A stretch of DNA of 64,000 bases from Neptuniibacter sp048548695 (GTDB lineage: Bacteria; Pseudomonadota; Gammaproteobacteria; Pseudomonadales; Balneatricaceae): assembly GCF_048548695.1 (NCBI RefSeq), contig NZ_JBLYIF010000001.1. One strand, 5' to 3'. The notes under the pieces were generated by a model. It did not search any database, was not told the origin of the DNA, and saw nothing but the letters and a program-made list of their open reading frames with translations. The stretch's first letter is position 1; every line of letters starts with the position of its first letter. The position numbers and the translations under genes are program-made. Below are positions 43,414-52,018 of the stretch, one piece after another.

Positions 43414-44277
43414 ATGTCAGAATCCGATGTAACTGCCACAGTGGTGGCACCAGAAGGGGCGACTACGGTCGCCCCTTCTTATCGTTATGCACTCTGTATT
43501 GAATATGCTGGCGCGGCATATCGCGGTTGGCAGATACAGAAAGATCACCAGGCCAATAGTGTGCAGGCAGAAGTAGAGCGGGCATTGGCTAAAATTGCCA
43601 ATCATCCGGTGCATGTCATCTGTGCCGGCCGCACTGACGCTCGGGTCAATGCCACCTATCAGATCATTCATTTTGATAGTCAGGTACAACGCACCGAACG
43701 GGCTTGGGTTATGGGCGGCAATACACACCTACCTGATGATATCGCTATCTGCTGGGCCAAGCCGGTCAGTGATGATTTCCATGCCCGGTTTTCTGCATTG
43801 GAGCGGCGTTATCGTTATTTGATCTATTCCAGTTCAGTAAAACCAGCCGTGTTGGCAAGAGGCGTAACCTGGACTTATAAAGACCTGGATGTCGAGCGGA
43901 TGCGTCAGGCGGCTGCGCATCTTATTGGTGAACATGATTTCACTTCATATCGGGCGGTTGGTTGCCAGGCAAAAAGCCCAGTACGGCACGTCAGAGCGCT
44001 GGACATTTATCGCTGTGGACAGCTGATTGTGCTGGATGTGACTGCTAATGCGTTCTTACATCATATGATTCGTAATTTTGCAGGGGTACTGATGAAAATT
44101 GGTGCTGGGGAAGCCGAGCCTGGCTGGGCAAAGACAGTGCTTAACGCACGTGATCGGCGCCAGGGAGGGGTGACAGCACCGCCGTTTGGTTTGTATTTCG
44201 TTGATGTTAAATACCCAGTTGAGTTTGCGCTGCCCGAATCTTCTATTGGACCCTATTTCCTTGCGCCGCGAGACTGA
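43414..44277 (+). CDS. truA: tRNA pseudouridine(38-40) synthase
   Basis: A 287-residue enzyme that isomerises uridines 38, 39 and 40 in tRNA anticodon stems. The catalytic Asp75 sits in CAGRTDARVNATYQIIHFD; the family usually reads GRTDAGVHA, so Arg77 and Asn79 are departures. Other segments fit: YRGWQIQ, RRYRYLIY, and FLHHMIRNFAGVL. The N-terminus has about 20 extra residues before YRYALCIEY, and a strong hairpin lies in that part of the coding sequence. The ATG is one base after the fimV stop, giving likely coupling. Product identity is secure; activity of the altered motif is less so. Confidence 0.93.
   Translation: MSESDVTATVVAPEGATTVAPSYRYALCIEYAGAAYRGWQIQKDHQANSVQAEVERALAKIANHPVHVICAGRTDARVNATYQIIHFDSQVQRTERAWVMGGNTHLPDDIAICWAKPVSDDFHARFSALERRYRYLIYSSSVKPAVLARGVTWTYKDLDVERMRQAAAHLIGEHDFTSYRAVGCQAKSPVRHVRALDIYRCGQLIVLDVTANAFLHHMIRNFAGVLMKIGAGEAEPGWAKTVLNARDRRQGGVTAPPFGLYFVDVKYPVEFALPESSIGPYFLAPRD
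43452..43479 (+). other. Stable hairpin with UACG tetraloop in early truA
   Basis: AGAAGGGGCGAC pairs perfectly with GTCGCCCCTTCT (12 bp) around a C(UACG)G tetraloop. It encodes part of the extra N-terminal residues of TruA. It resembles a terminator stem but is followed by TTATCG rather than a T-run. Confidence 0.85.
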
Positions 44278-44338
44278 CGCGGCCCCCCACAATCTGCTAA
44301 TATCTCGGGCCTGCCCTGAAACCTGATGTGCTGGTGTC

Positions 44339-44971
44339 ATGCGAACCCGAATTAAAATTTGTGGAATAACCCGTCTTGAGGATGCCTATGCAGCCATTGA
44401 TGCGGGCGCAGATGCGCTGGGATTTGTGTTTTATCCCCCGAGCCCGCGTTATATTGAACCATGTAAAGCCGCTGCGATTATCAGCCAGTTACCCGCGTTT
44501 GTGACTACTACTGGATTATTTGTAGACGAACAAGCCAGCCTGATTGATCAGATCATCATGGAGACACGTATAGGCCTAATACAGTTCCATGGTAAAGAAA
44601 CTGCGGACTTCTGCGGTGGTTTTTCCAAGCCCTATATCAAAGCCATGCGCATGAAACCGGGTCTGGATATTGCTGCTGCAGCGAACCAGTTTTCTGCTGC
44701 TCAGAATCTATTGCTGGATGCCTATCAGCCGGGCGTACCCGGCGGTACCGGTGAAGTATTTGATTGGCAGCGCATTCCCGCCGATCTGGCTGCTAAGGTA
44801 ATCCTTGCTGGTGGGCTTGATTGTGATAATGTGGCGGACGCCATTTTGACGGTACAACCCTACGCTGTTGATGTCAGCGGGGGGGTGGAACAGGGTAAAG
44901 GCATCAAAGATGCCGCAAAAATAACAGCGTTTGTAAAAGAGGTTAACCGTGCCGACTCCAACCGATCTTAA
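44339..44971 (+). CDS. trpF: Phosphoribosylanthranilate isomerase
   Basis: A 210-residue TIM barrel catalysing the Amadori rearrangement of PRA to CdRP in tryptophan synthesis. It shows IKICGITRLEDA (catalytic Cys), GADALGFVFYPPSPRY, LIQFHG, LLLDAY with the catalytic Asp, and LAGGLDCDNV then VDVSGGVEQGKG. It overlaps trpB by 23 bases, and the genes trpF-trpB-trpA run together. trpC is not in the window. Confidence 0.97.
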   Translation: MRTRIKICGITRLEDAYAAIDAGADALGFVFYPPSPRYIEPCKAAAIISQLPAFVTTTGLFVDEQASLIDQIIMETRIGLIQFHGKETADFCGGFSKPYIKAMRMKPGLDIAAAANQFSAAQNLLLDAYQPGVPGGTGEVFDWQRIPADLAAKVILAGGLDCDNVADAILTVQPYAVDVSGGVEQGKGIKDAAKITAFVKEVNRADSNRS

Positions 44972-46169
44972 AGCACTTTCTCAGTTGCCGGACAGCCATG
45001 GTCACTTTGGGCCTTATGGCGGTCGTTTTGTCTCTGAAACCCTGATGGCTGCATTAGAGCAGCTGGAAGAGACTTATGAGAAGCTGTGGCATGATCCAGA
45101 ATTCCAACGGGAGTTTGATTACGATCTGGCGCATTATGTTGGACGTCCATCACCGCTTTACCATGCCAGCCACCTGTCAGCTAAAGTTGGTGGCGCACAG
45201 ATCTATCTGAAGCGGGAAGACTTGAATCATACCGGTGCTCACAAGGTGAATAACACAATCGGTCAGGCGCTGCTGGCTAAATATACCGGTAAGCCGCGCG
45301 TGATTGCTGAAACCGGTGCCGGTCAGCACGGTGTTGCCACCGCTACGGTTGCTGCGCGACTGGGCCTGGAATGTCAGGTCTACATGGGCGCAGAAGATGT
45401 GCAGCGTCAGGCGTTGAACGTATACCGTATGAAACTGCTGGGGGCTACGGTAATTCCGGTAGAGTCAGGTACTCGTACGCTCAAAGATGCCATGAACGAA
45501 GCGATGCGCGACTGGGTAACCAACGTCGACAACACCTTCTATATCATCGGTACTGCTGCCGGTCCGCACCCTTATCCAAAACTGGTACGTGACTTTCAGT
45601 GCATTATTGGTCGTGAAGCACGCCAACAATGTCTCGAAATGACGGGTCGACTACCCGATGCACTGGTTGCTTGTGTGGGTGGTGGTTCCAATGCCATTGG
45701 CTTATTTCATCCGTTTATCGAAGATGCCTCAGTACGTATGATTGGTGTTGAAGCCGGTGGTTACGGTATTGCTACTGGCCAACATGCCGCGCCGTTGTCT
45801 GCCGGTCATCCCGGTGTGCTCCATGGTAATCGAACCTATTTGATGTCCGATGATGCCGGACAAATTCTGGGCACCCATTCAGTGTCTGCTGGGTTGGATT
45901 ATCCTGGGGTTGGTCCGGAGCATGCGTTCCTTAAAGATTCTGGCCGGGCTGAATATGTTGATGCCACCGATGAAGAGGCAATGGATGCTTTCCGGATGTT
46001 GACCCGAATTGAAGGCATTATGCCTGCGCTTGAGTCCAGTCATGCAGTGGCATATGCCATGAAACTGGCCAAAGAGATGGACAAAGATCAGACCATCGTC
46101 GTGAATCTGTCCGGTCGCGGCGACAAGGACATACATACCGTCGCTCAAATTGACGGTATCAATATCTGA
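44949..46169 (+). CDS. trpB: Tryptophan synthase beta chain
   Basis: A 406-residue PLP enzyme that joins indole and serine. PLP lysine lies in LNHTGAHKVNNTIGQ; other signatures are GAGQHGVATATVAARLG, VACVGGGSNAIGLF and NLSGRGDKD. It starts with GTG inside the trpF 3' end, which couples the two. The opening HGHFGPYGGRFVSETL is standard for the TrpB1 type. Confidence 0.98.
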   Translation: MPTPTDLKALSQLPDSHGHFGPYGGRFVSETLMAALEQLEETYEKLWHDPEFQREFDYDLAHYVGRPSPLYHASHLSAKVGGAQIYLKREDLNHTGAHKVNNTIGQALLAKYTGKPRVIAETGAGQHGVATATVAARLGLECQVYMGAEDVQRQALNVYRMKLLGATVIPVESGTRTLKDAMNEAMRDWVTNVDNTFYIIGTAAGPHPYPKLVRDFQCIIGREARQQCLEMTGRLPDALVACVGGGSNAIGLFHPFIEDASVRMIGVEAGGYGIATGQHAAPLSAGHPGVLHGNRTYLMSDDAGQILGTHSVSAGLDYPGVGPEHAFLKDSGRAEYVDATDEEAMDAFRMLTRIEGIMPALESSHAVAYAMKLAKEMDKDQTIVVNLSGRGDKDIHTVAQIDGINI

Positions 46170-46190
46170 ATCAGTGGAACACAAAGTATC

Positions 46191-46994
46191 ATGAGTCGAA
46201 TTTCTTCCTGCTTTGCTGCCCTTAAAGCCGATGGCCGCAAGGCATTGATCCCTTACGTCACTGCCGGTGATCCTGCGCCGGCGGTTACTGTACCCCTGTT
46301 GCATGCTCTGGTGGATGCCGGTGCAGACATCATCGAACTCGGTGTGCCATTTTCCGATCCAATGGCAGATGGCCCGGTGATCCAGCTAGCCTGTGAACGA
46401 GCGTTAAATCATGACGTGCGTCTACTCGATGTGCTGGATATGGTCAAAACCTTCCGTGAGCAAGATCAAAAAACGCCAATCGTGTTAATGGGATACCTGA
46501 ATCCGGTTGAGGCGTTAGGATATGAGGCCTTTGCTAAGGCTGCTCAGGCGGCAGGTGTTGATGGCGTTCTCACCGTAGATCTGCCACCTGAAGAAGCAGA
46601 GCAGTTTACTGTTATTATGCAAGCACATGAAATTGATACTATTTTTCTGTTGGCACCAACCAGCAGGGAGTCACGTATCAAAAGTATTTGTGAGCATGGC
46701 AGTGGTTACCTGTATTATGTTTCTGTCAAAGGTGTTACCGGTTCTGCTTCACTGGATGTGGACGAGGTTGAATCACGTCTCGATCTGGTACGTCAGTACA
46801 CCGACCTGCCGTTAGGGGTTGGTTTTGGTATCAAGGATCCTGCATCTGCTAAACAGGTGGCTCAGGTTTCAGATGGTGTTATTGTTGGTAGTGTATTGGT
46901 GAATAAAATCGCTGACCTGGTTAAAACTCCAGAGCAGATTCCGGCACAGGTTGCGGCGATTATTAAAGCGATGCGAACAGAGATGGATAGCTGA
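46191..46994 (+). CDS. trpA: Tryptophan synthase alpha chain
   Basis: A 267-residue TIM barrel cleaving indole-3-glycerol phosphate. The catalytic Glu and Asp are in IIELGVPFSDPMADGPVIQ and in VDGVLTVDLP; PYVTAGDP begins the barrel and YYVSVKGVTG the phosphate site. It works in the alpha2beta2 complex with TrpB from the preceding gene, 21 bases upstream. Confidence 0.97.
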   Translation: MSRISSCFAALKADGRKALIPYVTAGDPAPAVTVPLLHALVDAGADIIELGVPFSDPMADGPVIQLACERALNHDVRLLDVLDMVKTFREQDQKTPIVLMGYLNPVEALGYEAFAKAAQAAGVDGVLTVDLPPEEAEQFTVIMQAHEIDTIFLLAPTSRESRIKSICEHGSGYLYYVSVKGVTGSASLDVDEVESRLDLVRQYTDLPLGVGFGIKDPASAKQVAQVSDGVIVGSVLVNKIADLVKTPEQIPAQVAAIIKAMRTEMDS

Positions 46995-47022
46995 TCAGCG
47001 GGATCAGGAAAGGGTTTGAAGC

Positions 47023-47952
47023 ATGAGTAATTGGCTGGAAAAAATTGTACCTTCATTGGTTCGGTCTGAGCGCAAACGGGCTGCTGTCCCTGAAGGTTTG
47101 TGGAAAAAATGCCCCAAATGTGAGGCGGTACTGTATCGCCCCGAACTAGAAACAAATCTAAATGTTTGCCCCAAATGTGACCATCATATGCGTTTGGGTG
47201 CCCGCAAGCGGCTCGAGTTGTTTCTGGATCCTGATAACCGTCAGGAGATTGCCAATGATGTCACCCCGGTTGATCGCCTTAAATTCAAAGATTCCAAGAA
47301 GTATAAGGATCGACTGACTTCAGCGCAGCGTGATACCAATGAAAAAGACGCGCTGATCGCCATGCGCGGTGAACTGGAAGGTATGCCTATTGTGGCAGTT
47401 GCGTTCGAGTTTCGCTTTATGGGTGGTTCTATGGGAGCGGTGGTTGGTGAGCGGTTCGTGCGCGCCGCGAATATCAGTTTGCAGGAACGTATCCCCCTGA
47501 TTTGCTTTGCGGCTTCAGGTGGTGCGCGGATGCAGGAAGCCTTGTTCTCCCTGTTTCAGATGGCAAAAACCAGTGCAGTACTGGAAAAGCTGCGTCAGGA
47601 TGGTATCCCGTATATCTCGGTACTAACTGACCCTGTGTATGGTGGTGTTTCTGCATCGCTGGCAATGCTGGGTGATCTGAATATCGGCGAGCCAAAAGCA
47701 CTGGTCGGCTTTGCTGGCCCCCGCGTTATTGAGCAGACGGTGCGGGAGAAGTTGCCCGAAGGTTTTCAGCGCAGCGAGTTTCTGCTGGAGCACGGGCAGG
47801 TTGATATGATCATTCCACGGGGCGAGCTGCGTGAGCGCCTGTCCGCTATTTTGCGTAAGCTGGGACATAGCCTGGCGGTGCCAGTGCTAGAGCCGGTTGA
47901 GGGTGAAGTTGTGGAAGAAACCGTTGATAGCCCTGCTGACGCAGATAAATAA
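47023..47952 (+). CDS. accD: Acetyl-CoA carboxylase carboxyltransferase beta subunit
   Basis: A 309-residue subunit that with AccA moves CO2 from biotin to acetyl-CoA. It has the four-Cys zinc finger CPKCEAVLYRPELETNLNVCPKC at residues 27-49, then MGGSMGAVVGERFVRA and FAASGGARMQEALFSLFQMAK. The tail after VPVLEPVEGEV is acidic. A terminator follows, and folC begins 63 bases later. Confidence 0.98.
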   Translation: MSNWLEKIVPSLVRSERKRAAVPEGLWKKCPKCEAVLYRPELETNLNVCPKCDHHMRLGARKRLELFLDPDNRQEIANDVTPVDRLKFKDSKKYKDRLTSAQRDTNEKDALIAMRGELEGMPIVAVAFEFRFMGGSMGAVVGERFVRAANISLQERIPLICFAASGGARMQEALFSLFQMAKTSAVLEKLRQDGIPYISVLTDPVYGGVSASLAMLGDLNIGEPKALVGFAGPRVIEQTVREKLPEGFQRSEFLLEHGQVDMIIPRGELRERLSAILRKLGHSLAVPVLEPVEGEVVEETVDSPADADK

Positions 47953-47972
47953 GACTGTCCAGGTATTGAGCT

Positions 47973-48002
47973 AAGGCCGTCGCTCTGCGTCGGCCTTTTT
48001 TT
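47973..48002 (+). terminator. Rho-independent terminator after accD
   Basis: AAGGCCG / CGGCCTT outer stem with a T-T mismatch and an inner CGC/GCG, loop TCT, then a run of T. It lies 20 bases after the accD stop and before folC. Confidence 0.88.
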
Positions 48003-48015
48003 CTGAGTAAACAGC

Positions 48016-49284
48016 ATGACCCAACCGCCTCACTCCACGCGCACTCTTGCCGACTGGCTGCTTTGGATGGAGCAATGCCACCCATCTGAAATCGAGCTTG
48101 GCTTGAGCCGTGTCAGCCAGGTAGCTGAACGTTTGGCTGTTGATCTCAGCGCCAGCCGGGTGGTCACGATTGCCGGTACCAACGGCAAGGGCTCCACCGT
48201 TCGCTATTTACAGACCATCTATCAGCTTGCTGGTTATCGGGTAGGTTGTTATACCTCGCCGCATTTCCTGCATTACAACGAGAGGATAGAGCTGAAGGGT
48301 CAGCCTGTATCAGATGCACAGTTATGTGCAGCGTTTGCGTCTATTAATCAGGCACGTGGTGATATTGCACTGACTTACTTTGAGTTTGGTACCTTGGCAG
48401 CGCTATTGATCTTTAGCCAGGAAAAACCTGACCTGGTGCTGCTGGAAGTAGGGCTTGGGGGTCGTTTAGATGCTGTTAACATCGTCGATCCAGACGTTGC
48501 CGTAGTTACTACCATCGCTTTGGATCATCAGGATTGGTTGGGTGATACCCGAGAAGCTATTGGCTTTGAAAAGGCCGGTATTTTCAGGTCAGGCAAACCG
48601 GCAGTGTGTGGTGATCCCGACCTGCCAAATTCGGTTGTGGCAACCGCTCACAAGTTGAATGCACCACTGTATAGAACTGGCTATGAGTATGGTTGGACCG
48701 ACACTTCTGATTATTGCCAGTTTAACGGTCAGGATGTCGGGGGGCGGTCCTGGGTATTAAGTGATATCCCAAGGCCAATGTTGCCCGAAGCCAATGCAGC
48801 CACAGCGTTACAAGTGACTGCTCTGCTCGATTTGCCGTTATCTAATACGGTGCGTCGGCAGGGTATTGCTGAGGCGCGATTGACCGGCAGAATGCAGAAA
48901 CTCGAATATCGCGGCATAAATTTTTGGTTAGATGTGGCACATAACCCCGAGGCAGCTGAACTGTTGGCACAAAGGCTGTCAGATAAGGGGGGGACTGCGG
49001 TGATTGTATTGGCGATGCTCAAGGATAAGGACCGCGCGGCGGTTGTTGCAGCGTTGGCACCACAGGTGCAGACGTGGCACCTGGCGGATCTGCAGGTACC
49101 ACGAGGAGGAACAGCCGCGGAGCTTGCAGCCCTGCTACCTTCTACCGCAGAGGTTAACTTGCATGGCTCAGTAACGGATGCCATTGGCGAACTTCTGCAA
49201 GGGGAAATTCTGCCGCAGAATGTTATTATTGCGGGATCATTTTATACCGTTGCCGAAGCGTTGAGCGTTTTGGACAGGGAATAA
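48016..49284 (+). CDS. folC: Dihydrofolate synthase / folylpolyglutamate synthase
   Basis: A 422-residue Mur-ligase-like enzyme that makes dihydrofolate and adds Glu residues to folates. ATP loop VTIAGTNGKGSTVRYLQ, then YTSPHFLHYNERI, LEVGLGGRLDAVN and DVAHNPEAAELLAQRL. Length fits the bifunctional enzyme. The next gene follows seven bases after the stop. Confidence 0.97.
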   Translation: MTQPPHSTRTLADWLLWMEQCHPSEIELGLSRVSQVAERLAVDLSASRVVTIAGTNGKGSTVRYLQTIYQLAGYRVGCYTSPHFLHYNERIELKGQPVSDAQLCAAFASINQARGDIALTYFEFGTLAALLIFSQEKPDLVLLEVGLGGRLDAVNIVDPDVAVVTTIALDHQDWLGDTREAIGFEKAGIFRSGKPAVCGDPDLPNSVVATAHKLNAPLYRTGYEYGWTDTSDYCQFNGQDVGGRSWVLSDIPRPMLPEANAATALQVTALLDLPLSNTVRRQGIAEARLTGRMQKLEYRGINFWLDVAHNPEAAELLAQRLSDKGGTAVIVLAMLKDKDRAAVVAALAPQVQTWHLADLQVPRGGTAAELAALLPSTAEVNLHGSVTDAIGELLQGEILPQNVIIAGSFYTVAEALSVLDRE

Positions 49285-49290
49285 GCCGTT

Positions 49291-49848
49291 ATGCAGCAAC
49301 AGATTAAATACCGCTTGGTGGGGTTCGCCGTGATTTTGGTGTCTTCGGCGATTCTGTTTCCGCTGCTGTTTAGCGGTGCGGGTTATGAGGAGCGGCATCT
49401 GGTCAGTCAGATACCCGAGGCGCCTCAGCGGCCGGAGGTTTTCAAAATTGAGCCACAATCTAAAGCGTTGCCGGATACCACTGAGCCCGGCGCTGCAAAC
49501 ACTGCTGTTGGCCTGCCTCAGGTGCCGGAACATGTCGCCAAGGCACTGACTGATGCGAAACAGCAACCTGAATTGGATCTCAGAGATGACCAGCCGGTCC
49601 TTGATCAGCAGGGTGTTCCTGTGTCCTGGACATTGCAACTGGCCAGCTTTAAGGATGAAAGTAATGCCCGTAGCTTGCGCCGACAGCTGATTAACGAGGG
49701 GTATAAGGTGTTCACCCGTAAACAGGGAGAGCTGGTCAAGGTTTACGTGGGACCCGAAATGCAGCGCAGTCGGCTGGAAGGCCTCAAAGCGCAGTTGCAA
49801 AAGGATATGGGTCTGGATGGAATCATTGTTCGCTTTACGACGCAGTAA
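49291..49848 (+). CDS. dedD: SPOR-domain membrane protein DedD-like
   Basis: A 185-residue protein with one span (VGFAVILVSSAILFPLLFSG, about residues 9-28), a proline-rich linker and a C-terminal SPOR domain (WTLQLASFKDESNARSLRRQLINEGYKVFTRK, about 110-180) that binds denuded peptidoglycan at the division site. Position between folC and cvpA is that of dedD in E. coli and Pseudomonas. The sequence identity is weaker than the context, as is usual for this family. Confidence 0.9.
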   Translation: MQQQIKYRLVGFAVILVSSAILFPLLFSGAGYEERHLVSQIPEAPQRPEVFKIEPQSKALPDTTEPGAANTAVGLPQVPEHVAKALTDAKQQPELDLRDDQPVLDQQGVPVSWTLQLASFKDESNARSLRRQLINEGYKVFTRKQGELVKVYVGPEMQRSRLEGLKAQLQKDMGLDGIIVRFTTQ

Positions 49849-49945
49849 ACCGGGCATGAAATCTTATCCGGTACAGGTATTTCCTTTTTTATCACCGACT
49901 AAAGTCTGTTAAAATGCGGCCTGTTTTTTCTAACGGCAGAAGACG

Positions 49946-50440
49946 ATGAACTGGGCTGACTGGACCATCCTTGTCATTATTGCGATTTCAAGCCTGATCA
50001 GCTTGAGACGCGGTTTCGTACGTGAAGCCTTGTCTCTGTTGACCTGGGTCGCAGCTTTCATCATCGCCCGTCTATTTTCTCAATCACTCGAAGTTCTGCT
50101 GCAGCCATATATTCAAACACCATCGGTCCGGCTGGGTGCGGCTTTTGCTATTCTCTTCATTATCACACTGGTGATAGGTGCTCTGCTCAATAAACTGATT
50201 GGTCTGCTGGTAGACGCGACCGGTCTAAGTGGTACCGACCGTGTGTTAGGTATTGGTTTTGGGGCCGCTCGAGGCGGCCTGATTGTGGTGGTTTTAGTGG
50301 CTCTGCTTCGCATGAGTCCTGCCATCAACGATCCCTGGTGGTTGGAGTCACAGTTGATTCCCCACTTTGTTCTTATGGAAAACTGGACCAAGGATGCTGC
50401 CCGCGATATGGCGAGCCTGATTTGGAACGCCGGTCGGTAA
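49946..50440 (+). CDS. cvpA: Colicin V production protein CvpA
   Basis: A 164-residue inner membrane protein with four hydrophobic spans. Recognisable are MNWADWTILVIIAISSLISLRRGFVREALSLLTWVAA and GTDRVLGIGFGAARGGLIVVV. CvpA is needed for envelope homeostasis and bile or colicin V related phenotypes in enterics; its activity is unknown. purF follows after 40 bases, the standard pairing. Confidence 0.95.
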   Translation: MNWADWTILVIIAISSLISLRRGFVREALSLLTWVAAFIIARLFSQSLEVLLQPYIQTPSVRLGAAFAILFIITLVIGALLNKLIGLLVDATGLSGTDRVLGIGFGAARGGLIVVVLVALLRMSPAINDPWWLESQLIPHFVLMENWTKDAARDMASLIWNAGR

Positions 50441-50480
50441 AGTTTTCGTTTAGTAAGTTAGCACTTTGAGGTGAAGTTGA

Positions 50481-52004
50481 ATGTGCGGCATTGTTGGTAT
50501 CGTAGCCAAAACCCATGTTAATCAGACCATTTATGATGCTTTGACGGTGCTGCAGCACCGTGGGCAGGATGCGGCGGGTATGGTGACCTGTGAGGGTAAC
50601 CGTTTCTTTCTGCGCAAGGATAATGGCCTGGTTAATGAAGTGTTCCGCACCCGCCATATGAAACGATTGGTGGGTAATGTCGGTATTGGCCATGTGCGTT
50701 ACCCAACGGCTGGCAGCTCCAGTTCAGCCGAGGCTCAACCGTTCTACGTTAACTCACCCTACGGTATTGCGTTGGCCCATAATGGTAACCTGACCAACGC
50801 TGAAGAGCTGGCTGATCAGATGTTTCGTGCCGATCTGCGCCATATCAACACCACATCAGATTCCGAAGTACTGCTGAATATCTTTGCCCATGAGCTACAA
50901 AGACAGGGCAAGCTGCAACCACAGGCTGAGGATATGTTTTCTGCAGTGCGCCGGGTGCATGAACGCTGTAAGGGCGGTTATGCCGCTGTGGCTGTTATTA
51001 CGGGTTACGGCATTCTGGCATTTCGCGATCCAAATGGTATTCGCCCGCTGACGTACGGCAAGCGGGAAACCGCGCAGGGTACTGAATATCTGGTGGCTTC
51101 AGAAAGTGTTGCGTTGGATATCGCCGGCTTTACACGGGTGCGTGATATTGCACCAGGTGAAGCAATCTATATCGATATGCAAGGTAACGTATTTACCCAG
51201 CAGTGCAGTGATAACACCCAGCTGGCACCTTGCCTGTTTGAATTTGTGTATCTAGCGCGTCCTGATTCCATTATTGATGATGTCAGCGTGCATAAATCAC
51301 GTATGCGTATGGGTAAATGTCTGGCGGAAAAAATTCTCCGTGAGCGTCCAGAGCATGACATCGATGTTGTTATTCCTATTCCAGACACCAGCCGTACCTC
51401 GGCGATGGAAATGGCGCTTGAACTGGGTGTCACTTACCGAGAAGGTTTTATCAAAAACCGGTATATCGGCCGTACCTTTATTATGCCGGGGCAGACCGAA
51501 CGTGCACGCTCTGTTCGGCGTAAGCTCAATCCTATCGGGTTGGAATTTAAGGACAAAGTGGTGATGTTGGTGGACGACTCTATCGTCCGTGGCACTACCT
51601 CGGGTCAGATTGTGCAGATGGCTCGCGATGCTGGTGCGCGTAAAGTGTATTTTGCTTCCGCCGCACCGGCCGTTAAATACCCTAACGTCTACGGAATTGA
51701 TATGCCGGCGGCCAATGAGCTAATTGCGCATGGTCGGACAGATGAGGAAGTGTGTGCAGAAATCGGTTGTGACTGGTTGGTTTATCAGGACCTGGAAGAT
51801 CTGAAAGGCTGCGTGGGTGACGGCAACCCAGATATTAAAATCTATGATACCTGCGTATTTGACGGTCAATATGTCACTGGTGACGTGGATGAGGCATATC
51901 TGGATCGTCTGAGTATGGCGCGTAATGATGCGGCGAAAACTGGCTCGGAAAGCCGGGTAATTGCCAGCAATGAATCTTCCAATCTGTGTAGCAAGATCGA
52001 TTAA
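50481..52004 (+). CDS. purF: Amidophosphoribosyltransferase
   Basis: A 507-residue enzyme making 5-phosphoribosylamine, the first committed step of purine synthesis. The N-terminal nucleophile Cys is in MCGIVGIVAKTHVN; glutaminase signatures IGHVRYPTAGSSS and LAHNGNLTN follow, and the PRPP site is VMLVDDSIVRGTTSGQIV. metZ follows 14 bases after the stop. No PurR box was recognised upstream. Confidence 0.98.
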   Translation: MCGIVGIVAKTHVNQTIYDALTVLQHRGQDAAGMVTCEGNRFFLRKDNGLVNEVFRTRHMKRLVGNVGIGHVRYPTAGSSSSAEAQPFYVNSPYGIALAHNGNLTNAEELADQMFRADLRHINTTSDSEVLLNIFAHELQRQGKLQPQAEDMFSAVRRVHERCKGGYAAVAVITGYGILAFRDPNGIRPLTYGKRETAQGTEYLVASESVALDIAGFTRVRDIAPGEAIYIDMQGNVFTQQCSDNTQLAPCLFEFVYLARPDSIIDDVSVHKSRMRMGKCLAEKILRERPEHDIDVVIPIPDTSRTSAMEMALELGVTYREGFIKNRYIGRTFIMPGQTERARSVRRKLNPIGLEFKDKVVMLVDDSIVRGTTSGQIVQMARDAGARKVYFASAAPAVKYPNVYGIDMPAANELIAHGRTDEEVCAEIGCDWLVYQDLEDLKGCVGDGNPDIKIYDTCVFDGQYVTGDVDEAYLDRLSMARNDAAKTGSESRVIASNESSNLCSKID

Positions 52005-52018
52005 GGAGCCATAGTTCC

